Assembly: GCF_016082275.1 (NCBI RefSeq)
Contig: NZ_MOWM01000044.1
Location: forward strand, 1 to 50,174
Length of the DNA: 50,174 bases
Reading direction: 5' to 3'
Source: Variovorax sp. E3
GTDB taxonomy: Bacteria; Pseudomonadota; Gammaproteobacteria; Burkholderiales; Burkholderiaceae_C
Shown: positions 9,351 to 17,412 of the stretch, piece after piece
Numbering within the stretch: position 1 is the first letter of the stretch
How the letters are laid out: every line of letters begins with the position of its first letter
Position numbers and translations under genes: made by a program
Notes under the pieces: model-generated
Database searches by the model: none
What the model was told of the DNA's origin: nothing
What the model saw: the letters and a program-made list of their open reading frames with translations, nothing else

Positions 9351-9416
9351 CTCCGGCGGCACTTGAATTTTTGTTATCGGCTTCTCCAACAAAAACTCGT
9401 TCGACAGCCGCCGGAG
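9351..9416. promoter_or_regulatory. Nested, nearly concentric inverted repeat in the LysR/lipoprotein divergent gap
   Basis: The outer arms CTCCGGCGGC (9351-9360) and GCCGCCGGAG (9407-9416) are perfect 10-base complements. Inside them TTTTTGTT (9368-9375) and AACAAAAA (9388-9395) form a perfect 8-base dyad with 12 bases between. The dyad centres differ by only two bases. The inner AT-rich dyad has the shape of a LysR operator, and its position between the two divergent genes suits that. The outer arms could form a cruciform or a stem-loop. Confidence 0.6.
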
Positions 9417-9544
9417 GCCCATGTTTTCATAAAGCCGTCACACACGCACAGAGGTGCAACCCGACCCAGACACCGTCTGCAGGAGTCGTGCCAGGACGCG
9501 GGCGCACCGAGGCTTTCATGTCACCCACAGGAGAAGGAGCAAGG

Positions 9545-11245
9545 ATGAAACGTATGACGGCAACGCGGCGATTCAAGCGTGGCGCGGCGCTCGGTGTCTG
9601 CACGCTGGCGCTCGCCGGCTGCGGCGGCGGGGGAGGCGGCGGCGGGGTCGATCCCGCCACCGCGGCGGCCATTGCAGCGGCTCTGGCAGGCCCTTCAGGC
9701 GGTACGGCCCCGCCGACCGCGGCGCAGCCACCCGTGACTCCCGCGCCGCCCGCCATCCAGGCCAAGTGCGCCATGGACACGACCGTGGCCGCCTCGTACG
9801 AGGAGCAGCGGCTGCCCAACAAGCTCTCGGGCAGCGATGCGCTGAGCTTCTCGCAGCAGCTGTTGCAGGCCAGCGGCTTCGACCACTTCGGCCCCGACTT
9901 CGCCGCCACGCTGTGCAGCAACGGCCTGGCCGGCGCATCGACCTACGACGACGCGGTGACGCTGCTGCACACCGAAGGCCGGAAGCTCTGGCAAGCCGCG
10001 CTGGACCGTGTGCAGGGGCGCGTGGTGCAGGGCAGCCTGCCCAGGAGCGACGACCGCATGCTCTATTGGGCCCGCCTCACGATGACGCTGGCGCTGCGCC
10101 AGTGGAAGCCCGACTTTCCGCTCACGGACGACCAGCGCGCGGCGCTGCAGAACGAGTTCGAGCGTGCCTCGCGCGGGCAGTACGCCATCGATTTTCCGGA
10201 AGGGCCGAAGTACAAGCGTGTGCTGGTGAGCGGCTTCGATCCGTTCACGCTGGGGCAGGCGGGCCGGGACGGCGACCCCAGCATCCGCATCGGCAATCCC
10301 TCGGGCGCGACCATTCTTTCGCTGGACGGCAACACCGTGGCGCTGGACGACGGCACCACCGCCGTGATTCGCACCTTCATCCTGCCGGTCAACTACGGGC
10401 CATTCATCCAGGGCATGCAGGAAGACACGCTCGGCCCGTGGTTCAAGCCCGGCACCAAGCGCGTCGATGCGTCCGTGAGCATGAGCCAGGGCGCCGGAGA
10501 GTTCGACCTGGAGCACTACAACGGCCGCTACCACTTCGCGAACTTCCCGGGCAACGACAACCTGAATCCACCGTGCGCCGACGGTGGGAGCTTTCCCGCG
10601 TCGCTCGACTGCGACATCTCTCCGCCGGAGCGCTGGCTGGGCTATGCGGCCAAGCCGTGGATGCGCGACACCCCGCCACAGTTCACGGTGGCGACGCTTC
10701 CGTTCCAGAAGCTGATCGACGCCAACACGGGTGTCGGCGTCATCAACAGCGACACGGGTGCCACCGGTGGCTGGGCCGTCGTGCGGCACGACACCTATTC
10801 GGTCATGCCGTGCACCAAGGAGGCTGGCGATACCGCAGCGGCCCAGAAGACGGCCCAGGCGGCGGTCGATGCCGCGTTCGCTGCGTACCAGGCGGCTGCC
10901 GCCGCGGACAAGGCGGCGGCGGCTCAGAAGTATTTCGACGCGATCACTGCCCTCAATGCCGCGGGCACGCCAAGTCCGATCGAGACCAACTGCGCCCAGA
11001 CGGGCGGCGGCGGCAACTATCTCTCGAACGCCAGCGCGTACCGCAACACCTTGATGCGCGACACGTTCAAGCTGGGCATTCCGGCGGGCCATATCCACAC
11101 GCCGGTCATGACGCAATTCGGCAGCGGCAGCGACGCAAAGATCACCGACGCAACCTTCGAGGGGCGGCGCGACGCCATCGTGGCGCAGGCCCGCAACCTG
11201 GTGATCGCACTGGCGAAGAGCCTGTCGGCGTCATCCGCGCTTTAA
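9545..11245 (+). CDS. Exported lipoprotein of the pyroglutamyl-peptidase (C15) fold with Ser at the nucleophile position
   Basis: 566 aa; start chosen at 9545 behind GGAGAAGGAG. The lipobox LAGC places the lipidated Cys at residue 26, followed by a Gly run and a Pro/Ala linker. From about residue 219 the sequence follows the neighbouring Pcp: VLVSGFDPF, IGNPSG, SLDG, SQGAGEFDLEHYN, TLPFQKL, GNYLSNASAY and GHIHTPVM. Aligned by eye to Pcp (E95, C158, H183), the triad positions are Glu323, Ser494 and His518. The catalytic Cys is therefore Ser, while the nucleophile-to-His spacing is 24, as in the family. Between Glu and Ser there are about 110 extra residues, including an Ala/Lys-rich helix at about 430-470. 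It may be a cell-surface or periplasmic pyroglutamyl hydrolase using serine, or a non-catalytic binder. The fold assignment is inference from motif order. Confidence 0.72.
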   Translation: MKRMTATRRFKRGAALGVCTLALAGCGGGGGGGGVDPATAAAIAAALAGPSGGTAPPTAAQPPVTPAPPAIQAKCAMDTTVAASYEEQRLPNKLSGSDALSFSQQLLQASGFDHFGPDFAATLCSNGLAGASTYDDAVTLLHTEGRKLWQAALDRVQGRVVQGSLPRSDDRMLYWARLTMTLALRQWKPDFPLTDDQRAALQNEFERASRGQYAIDFPEGPKYKRVLVSGFDPFTLGQAGRDGDPSIRIGNPSGATILSLDGNTVALDDGTTAVIRTFILPVNYGPFIQGMQEDTLGPWFKPGTKRVDASVSMSQGAGEFDLEHYNGRYHFANFPGNDNLNPPCADGGSFPASLDCDISPPERWLGYAAKPWMRDTPPQFTVATLPFQKLIDANTGVGVINSDTGATGGWAVVRHDTYSVMPCTKEAGDTAAAQKTAQAAVDAAFAAYQAAAAADKAAAAQKYFDAITALNAAGTPSPIETNCAQTGGGGNYLSNASAYRNTLMRDTFKLGIPAGHIHTPVMTQFGSGSDAKITDATFEGRRDAIVAQARNLVIALAKSLSASSAL

Positions 11246-11267
11246 TCGTTCAGTCAGGATCCAGACC

Positions 11268-11522
11268 ATGAAATTCAAGTTCTTCCTGCTCGCCGTCGGC
11301 GTGGCGCTCTGCGGGGTCGCCGCGGCGCAGCCCAGCGGCGGCTTCCATCTGTTCAAGAACAAGGTGAGCGGCCAGCAGGTCTGTGCGCAGAACCCCATCA
11401 GCCCCGACTGGGTGAAGCAGACGGGCCCGTTCAAGGACGCCGATTGCAAGATCGTGCAGAAGCCCGAGCCCGTGCGCACCGACCTGCCCGCCAGCCCGCT
11501 CGACCTGGCGCCCAGGAAGTAG
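11268..11522 (+). CDS. Small secreted protein of unknown function
   Basis: 84 aa. A clear signal peptide (MKFKFFLLAVGVALCGVAAAQ) is followed by a mature part of about 63 residues with two cysteines, QQVCAQN and DADCKI, that could form a disulfide. The C-terminus is Pro-rich. It begins 22 bases after the C15-like lipoprotein and precedes pcp by 55 bases, so co-transcription with the lipoprotein is likely. I do not recognise a family. Confidence 0.65.
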   Translation: MKFKFFLLAVGVALCGVAAAQPSGGFHLFKNKVSGQQVCAQNPISPDWVKQTGPFKDADCKIVQKPEPVRTDLPASPLDLAPRK

Positions 11523-11577
11523 CCGCCGGCAGGGAGTCTCGTCTTGCGGTAACTTCGGGTTTCTGCCCGAAGTTGCC

Positions 11578-12273
11578 ATGACGAAGCCCACGCCAAAGCC
11601 CAAGTCGCCATCGCCCCGCGTGCCGTTGCGCGTGCTGCTGACCGGCTTCGACCCGTTCGAGGGCGAAGTCCTCAACCCTTCATGGGAGGCCGTGCGCTCG
11701 CTCGACGGCTGGGAGGTCGGCCGCGCCACCGTGCATGCGCGCCAGGTGCCATGCGTGCTCGGCGAGGCCATCGATGCACTGGCCCATGCGATGGACGAGC
11801 TTCAGCCGCAGCTCGTGCTGTGCATCGGCCAGGCCGGCGGCCGCGCCGAGTTCACGCCGGAGCGCATCGCGATCAACGTCGACGACTTCCGCGTGCCCGA
11901 CAACGCGGGCCATCAGCCGATCGACGTGCCAGTGGTGCGCGGCGGGCCCGACGCGTACTTCTCGACCTTGCCCGTCAAGGCCATCGTGCGCGAGCTGCGC
12001 GCGGCCGGCGTGCCGGCCTCGGTGTCGAACAGCGCGGGCACCTTCGTGTGCAACCACATCTTCTACGGCCTGATGCACCGCATCGCGACGCACCCGCTGC
12101 CGGGCGTGCGCGGCGGCTTCATCCACATTCCGTACCTGCCCGAACAGGCGGCGCGCTTCGCGGGCGCGCCGAGCATGTCGCTCGAGACGCTGGTCAAGGC
12201 CTTGCGCATCAGCGTGAGCACCGCGCTCGCGGTGACGCACGACATCGCCGAAACGGGCGGCCAATTGCACTGA
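11578..12273 (+). CDS. pcp: Pyroglutamyl-peptidase I (pyrrolidone-carboxylate peptidase, C15)
   Basis: 231 aa, cytoplasmic. It removes N-terminal pyroglutamate from peptides. The family motifs are intact: LLTGFDPFEG, the Glu motif FTPERIAIN (Glu95), the Cys motif NSAGTFVCN (Cys158) and FIHIPYLPEQ (His183). The first 15 residues (Lys/Pro-rich) extend beyond the usual start. The released 5-oxoproline would be the substrate of PxpABC encoded 3-6 kb upstream on the same strand. Confidence 0.95.
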   Translation: MTKPTPKPKSPSPRVPLRVLLTGFDPFEGEVLNPSWEAVRSLDGWEVGRATVHARQVPCVLGEAIDALAHAMDELQPQLVLCIGQAGGRAEFTPERIAINVDDFRVPDNAGHQPIDVPVVRGGPDAYFSTLPVKAIVRELRAAGVPASVSNSAGTFVCNHIFYGLMHRIATHPLPGVRGGFIHIPYLPEQAARFAGAPSMSLETLVKALRISVSTALAVTHDIAETGGQLH

Positions 12274-12291
12274 GCCGCGCCGCCGGGCCGC

Positions 12292-13982
12292 TCAGAACCG
12301 CTCCCACTCGCCTTCGGTGATCGCCAGCCTGGGCGCGGCCGCGACGGTCTTCGTGCGCGGGCGCACGGGAAGGGGGGCGGACACCGCCACCGCCTTGACC
12401 TTCGTGGCCCTGGCCGGCGCCGCGATCACCGTGGCCTGCCGGCCTTGCGCCAGCTTGAACACGCTCACGGCCTGCAGCAGGCCGCCCGCCTGGTCCCGCA
12501 GCGATGCAGCGGCGGCAGCGGCTTCTTCCACCAGCGCCGCGTTTTGTTGCGTGACCTGGTCCATCTGTGAAATAGCCTGGTTGATCTGCTCGATGCCCGA
12601 GGTCTGCTCCTGGCTCGCGGCCGTGATCTCGCCCATGATGTCCGTCACGCGGCGCACGCTGCCCACGATGTCGTCCATGGTGCGGCCCGCTTCGCCGACG
12701 AGCGTGGTGCCCGCGTCCACCTTGCTCACCGAGTCGCCGATCAGGTCCTTGATCTCCTTGGCCGCCGCGGCCGAGCGCTGCGCCAGATTGCGCACCTCGG
12801 CCGCCACCACCGCGAAGCCGCGGCCCTGCTCGCCCGCGCGCGCGGCTTCCACCGCCGCGTTGAGCGCCAGGATGTTGGTCTGGAACGCGATGCCGTCGAT
12901 GACGCCGATGATCTCGACGATCTTGCGCGACGATGCATCGATCGAGGCCATGGTCTCGACCACCTTGCCCACCACCTGGCCGCCCTTGAGCGCCACGTCC
13001 GAGGCCGACACCGCCAGCTGGTTGGCCTGGCGCGCGTTGTCCGCGTTCTGCTTGACCGTGGAGGTCAGCTCTTCCATCGACGCCGCGGTCTGCTCGAGCG
13101 AACTGGCCTGCTCCTCGGTGCGCGAGGACAGATCTTCGTTGCCCTGCGAGATCTGCGCGCTGGCGGTGGCCACGCCTTCCGCGTTGCCGCGCACCAGGCC
13201 CACGGTGCGCGCCAGGCTTTCCTGCATGCGCTGCAGCGCCGTGAGCATGCGGCCGGTCTCGTCGGTCGACTTCACCTCGATCGCTTCGGCAAGGTCGCCC
13301 CGCGCCACGCGATCGGCCGCCACGATGGCGTCGTTGAGCGGCCGCGTGATGGAACGCGTGATCAGCCACGCGGACGCCACGCCCAGCACCACGGCCAGCA
13401 ACGCGGCGGTCATCATGATCTCGATGGCCGTGGTCGCGGCCTCGTGCGCCGCCACCGCCGCCTCGCGCATCTGCTGGCTCATGAACTCGACCAGCTCCCT
13501 CAAGGTGGCCAGGTAGGCGGCCTGGGTCTTGTTGCGTTCGCCGAAGAGCGTCTGCGTGGCCTCTTCCGGGTGGTTGCTCATGGCGAACTCCGCCACGGCG
13601 TTGGTGAAGCCCCGGTAGTCCGCCAGCGCGCCTTCGACGCGGCCAGCAGGACGCGCTCGCGGTCGGAGTCGACCAGCCTGTCGAGTACGGCCATCTGCTT
13701 GTCGGTGCCGGCCCTGGACTGCTCCAGGTTGGCGCGATGGGTCTTCCGGATGGCGTCGTCGCGCTCCAGGATGAGGTTGCGCGTCAGCCGCGTGGCATCG
13801 ACCGCCTGGTAGGACATCTCGCGCGCGGCCTCGATCTTGGGCGAGGTGTTGGCGGTGATGCGCGTGGTCGTTGCGTCCAGCGAGTGCAGGCGGTTGATGC
13901 CCACGAGGGAAATGACGGCCAGCAGGAGCAGCAGCAGCCCGAACACGAGGCTCAGTCGCGCACTGATTTTGAGATTTTTCAC
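12292..13982 (-). CDS. Methyl-accepting chemotaxis protein (apparent frameshift)
   Basis: A transmembrane chemoreceptor of about 563 aa once one base is restored. It shows TM1 (about 9-30), a four-helix periplasmic domain, TM2, a HAMP linker ([11 protein letters not shown]) and a methyl-accepting domain. The signalling hairpin tip is conserved ([34 protein letters not shown]). The extreme C-terminus EWERF fits the pentapeptide used to tether CheR/CheB. The N-terminal 117 residues are in a different frame from the rest. One missing C on the + strand near 13624 (restoring ...SKARWADYRGF) joins them. The start appears to be GTG at 13982 ([10 protein letters not shown]); no good ribosome binding site is visible. 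The ligand is unknown. Confidence 0.88.
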
Positions 13983-14289
13983 GTTAGCGGAGAGAGGTTG
14001 ACGATGAAGGTTTTCCAGCGCGCTGGAAGGCTCTCGCCTTCGGGTACAGCGCATGACCTGTTTCCTATCGGCAACAGCGGGCCCGCGGATTAGAGGATCT
14101 TTTGCATGGCTGACTTCCACAAAGACTGTGAATGTCCGGCGTTGCAGGGCGGGCGATCCGCCGAAGATCGAGGGCGGGTCGCCCGTGCTCCGCTGGACGC
14201 GCAAGCCGTTCTGTCGATGATGTCGGCCCTTTGTCGTTCTTTCCGGAAATTCGAAATTGAGCTTGCTGAGTTTTGGCAGACGGTCGTTC
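13983..14289. promoter_or_regulatory. Divergent gap between the chemoreceptor and a LysR gene, with a 16-base palindrome
   Basis: The 307 bases between the two outward-reading genes contain no convincing gene. A perfect 16-base palindrome, TTCCAGCGCGCTGGAA, lies at 14013-14028, about 30 bases upstream of the chemoreceptor start. It is placed well to be an operator for that gene. Confidence 0.4.
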
Positions 14290-15192
14290 GTGGACCTCAA
14301 CGAGTTGGCTCTTTTTCTGCAGGTGGCCCGCCTCGGGAGCTTTGCCCAGGCGGGCAAGGCGCTGGGCATGCCCGCCAGCACCGTGAGCCGCCAGGTCCAG
14401 AACATCGAGCACCAGCTCGGCGTGCGGCTCATGCAGCGCTCCACGCGGCGCCTCGTGCTGACGGAGGCCGGCAAGCTGCTGGTGCAGCGCTGCGAGGCGC
14501 ACTTCAGCGCCATCGGCGACGTCACGCGCGAGGTGCTGGACGGCGTGGGCGTAGTGAGCGGCACCTTGCGCATCGCCACGCCCTCCGACTTCTTCGACTG
14601 GTTCCCGCTGAGCTGGATCCGGGAGTTCCGTGCCATGCACCCGAAGGTGCGGCTGGAAATCTTCGCGCAGGACACGCTGGTCGACGTGATCGGCGACGGC
14701 ATCGACATCGCCTTTCGCGCCGGCAAGCTCGAGAACTCGCGCCTGATCGCGATCCTGCTGACGACGACCTCGGTGTTCCTGGTGGCGAGCGCGGCCTACC
14801 TGTCGCTGCGCGGCACGCCGCGCAGCCCGGAAGACCTGGCCCTGCACGACGGCCTCACGCTGCGCTGCTCGCCGGGCCAGAGCCATCGCGAATGGCGCGT
14901 CGAGGGCCCGGACGGCGAGGTCCGGCTGGAAGTGCAGAGCCGCTTCAGCGCGAGCGCCATGGGGCTGCTGCGCGACGCGGCGGTCGAAGGGCTGGGCATT
15001 GCGCTGCTGCCCGAGATGCTGATCCGCGACGAGCTGGACGCGGGGCTGCTGCAGCGCGTGCTGCCCGCGTACGGTCAGCCTTCGGTCAGCGTGTCGCTGC
15101 TGTATCCGAGCCGCCAGCAGGTGCAGAAGTCGGTCTCGGCGTTCGTCGAGTTCGCCGTTGCCAAGTTCGGCGGCAGGGCCACCCGGCGCTAG
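14290..15192 (+). CDS. LysR-family transcriptional regulator (CrgA-like group)
   Basis: 300 aa from the GTG at 14290 (VDLNELALFLQVARLGSF), the usual LysR start position. A TTG at 14257 would add 11 unconserved residues. The HTH includes MPASTVSRQVQNIE, and the effector domain (SGTLRIATPSDFFDW, WIREFRAMHP) follows. It is divergent from the chemoreceptor and convergent with the alpha/beta hydrolase gene. The target is not evident. Confidence 0.88.
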   Translation: MDLNELALFLQVARLGSFAQAGKALGMPASTVSRQVQNIEHQLGVRLMQRSTRRLVLTEAGKLLVQRCEAHFSAIGDVTREVLDGVGVVSGTLRIATPSDFFDWFPLSWIREFRAMHPKVRLEIFAQDTLVDVIGDGIDIAFRAGKLENSRLIAILLTTTSVFLVASAAYLSLRGTPRSPEDLALHDGLTLRCSPGQSHREWRVEGPDGEVRLEVQSRFSASAMGLLRDAAVEGLGIALLPEMLIRDELDAGLLQRVLPAYGQPSVSVSLLYPSRQQVQKSVSAFVEFAVAKFGGRATRR

Positions 15193-15213
15193 GGCGGCCC
15201 GCCGCTTGCGCGG

Positions 15214-15916
15214 TCAGGCGAACTGCCTGGCCAGCCAGTCGTTCAGCGTGGTGTTGACGAAGCCAGGCTTTTCCATCGTCAGCATGTGGCCGCATGCCGG
15301 CACCCACACCACCTCGGCCTGCGGCAGCAGCGCGGCCATCTCGCGCGTGTGCTCGGGCGGCGCGAGCTTGTCGTCGTCGCCGCACACCAGCAGCACCGGC
15401 GCGCGCACCGAGGCCAGGTGCAGCCGCGCATCGGGCCGGCGCATCACCGCGCGGTTCTGGCTGATGAGCTGCTGCGCGCCCGCGCCGAGCACGATGTCCA
15501 GGTAGCGCTGCACCAGCACCGAGTCGGCCGCCTGCGCGGGGTGGAAGGCGAAGTAGACGTTGGGCTCGATCACGTCGCGCAGCTCGCCGCGCTCGAAGTA
15601 TTCGATGGCGCCCTCGCGCAGCGTGAACATCTCGGGCGTCTCGGGCCGCGCGCTGGTGCCCAGCAGGGCCAGGCCGGCGATGCGCTCGGGGGCCTGGCGG
15701 GCCGCTTCCATGGCGACCATGCCGCCCATCGAGGCGCCGCACAGCACCAGCGGCCCGTCGTTGTCGCGCAGCACGGCGGCGGCCATGCCTCGATGGTGGG
15801 GTTGTGGCGCTGGGCGTCGCTCACGCGGACGTGAAGGCGCGGGGGAGGGCGGGCAATTGGGCTTCCCAGATGCGCTCGTCGCAGGCGAGGCCGGGCAGCA
15901 GGACTAGATTGGGCAT
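15214..15916 (-). CDS. Alpha/beta-hydrolase fold protein (two apparent frameshifts)
   Basis: When two missing bases are restored this is one 234-aa serine hydrolase. It begins MPNLVLLPGLACDERIW, an HG-less variant of the oxyanion region, with the nucleophile elbow GASMGG, a late Asp (CGDDDKLAPP) and the final His (PACGHMLTMEKP). The first break is near 15835-15837 (restoring PRALHVRVSDAQ). The second is near 15786-15788 (restoring TIEAMAAAVL). Both need a one-base insertion. The substrate is unknown. It diverges from the Yip1-domain gene. Confidence 0.8.
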
Positions 15917-16028
15917 GAGCGGATTTTGCGCGATCGCGGCAACCTGCGTAATGTCATAGGCCTCCTGGCCAGCATCCATTGCGAGGCGCTGCCGACATAC
16001 TTCGCGGACCATGTCTGGAACCCTCTCA

Positions 16029-16670
16029 ATGAACCTGGTCGAACGCGTGCAGGCCATCCTGCTCAAGCCCAGGGCGACCTGGCCGGTGATCGATGCCGAG
16101 CCGGCCGACCCCGCATCGCTCTACAAGAATTACGTGATGATCCTCGCGCTGATTCCGGCGGTGGCGAGCTTCGTCGGCCTGTCGCTGATCGGCATCGGCG
16201 TCTTCGGCATGCGCTTTCGCGTGCCCATCGTCTCGGGCTTCGCGCACATGGTGGTGGGCTATGTGCTGTCGCTGGTGATGGTGTTCGTGCTCGCGCTCAT
16301 CATCGACGCCATGGCGCCGACCTTCGAGGGCACGCGCAGCCAGATCGGCGCGCTCAAGCTGTCGGCCTATGCCAGCACGGCGGCCTTCGTCGGCGGCGTC
16401 TTCAGCCTGGTGCCTTCGCTGTCGGTGGTGGGCGCGCTGGCGGCGCTGTACGGCGTCTACCTGCTCTACACCGGGCTGCCGGTGCTCATGCGCTGTCCGC
16501 CCGACAAGGCCGTGCCGTACACGGCCGTGGTGGTGGTCTGCGCCATCGTGGGCGGCTTCATCATCGGGTGGGTGCTGGCGCTGCTCACGCCGTCGCCGGT
16601 GCGCCTGGGCATGGCCTTGCCGGCCGACGCGGTGGCGGTCTTGCAACAACTGGTTGCGGCAAAAACCTGA
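16029..16670 (+). CDS. Yip1-domain integral membrane protein
   Basis: 213 aa from the ATG at 16029 (MNLVERVQAILLKPRATWPVI). The start matches small bacterial Yip1-domain proteins. An ATG at 16011 would add six residues. About five hydrophobic segments are visible (roughly 36-60, 72-92, 105-130, 135-150 and 165-190). The function of bacterial members is not established. A histidine phosphatase gene starts 31 bases downstream. Confidence 0.78.
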   Translation: MNLVERVQAILLKPRATWPVIDAEPADPASLYKNYVMILALIPAVASFVGLSLIGIGVFGMRFRVPIVSGFAHMVVGYVLSLVMVFVLALIIDAMAPTFEGTRSQIGALKLSAYASTAAFVGGVFSLVPSLSVVGALAALYGVYLLYTGLPVLMRCPPDKAVPYTAVVVVCAIVGGFIIGWVLALLTPSPVRLGMALPADAVAVLQQLVAAKT

Positions 16671-16701
16671 GCGTCATGCCCAGCGTGGAAAATGGGCGGC
16701 A

Positions 16702-17399
16702 ATGCCAACGCCCAAACCCGACTCCACCACCGACCTGATCCTCATCCGCCACGGCGAAACCGCCTGGAACCGCGAGCTGCGCTTCCAGGGCCATGCCGAC
16801 GTGCCGCTCAACGACATCGGGCACGAGCAGGCCCGCCGCCTCGGCCTGCGCCTGGCCAGCGAAACCGCGGTGCAGCACATCCTGAGCAGCGACCTCATGC
16901 GCGCGCAGCAGACCGCCGCGCCGGGCGCGCAGCAGCTGTCGCTGCCGGTGGTCACGTCGCGTCGTTGCGCGAGCAGTTCTTCGGTGTGGCCGAGGGCCTG
17001 CGTTCCGACGAAATCCAGAGCCAGCACCCGCGTGCGTGGGAAGAGTGGCTGGAGTTCCGCGAAGACCACGCCATGCCCGAAGGCGAAACGGCGCGCGAGT
17101 TCCACACCCGCATCATTGCTGCGCTGGGCGTCATCGCGGCCGCGCACCAGGGGCAGCACCTGATCGTGGTCACGCATGGCGGCGTGCTCGACATGGTGTG
17201 GCGCACCGCCAGGGGCCTGAGCCTGAGCGGCCCGCGCCGCAGCGACATTCCGAATGCGGGCTTCAACCGCATCCGCATCGCCGATCCGGCCAAGCCCGAA
17301 GACATCGAGATCGTCGACTGGGCCGACACGCGGCACCTGGCCGACCTGCCGCCGCAGCCGACCTACGACCAGACGCGGCACCTGAAGAACAAGGACTGA
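16702..17399 (+). CDS. Histidine phosphatase family protein (phosphoglycerate-mutase-like; apparent frameshift)
   Basis: A cytoplasmic enzyme of about 232 aa after restoring one base. The N-terminal part carries the phosphohistidine motif LILIRHGETAWN (His about 15) and LSSDLMRAQQTA. The C-terminal part carries the second catalytic His in VVTHGGVLDMVWR. The two halves lie in adjacent frames. A missing base near 16957-16962 (LPVVTS then LREQFFGVAEG) reconnects them. It resembles GpmB/CobC-type phosphatases rather than a proven glycolytic mutase, so no gene symbol is given. Confidence 0.85.
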
Positions 17400-17412
17400 G
17401 CTCGCTACGGGT

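Noticed and set aside
8942..9544. N-terminal extension of the C15-like lipoprotein to 8942
   Set aside because: The extension would run opposite the LysR gene and place the lipobox 200 residues inside the protein. The ATG at 9545 has a strong ribosome binding site and gives a proper signal peptide.
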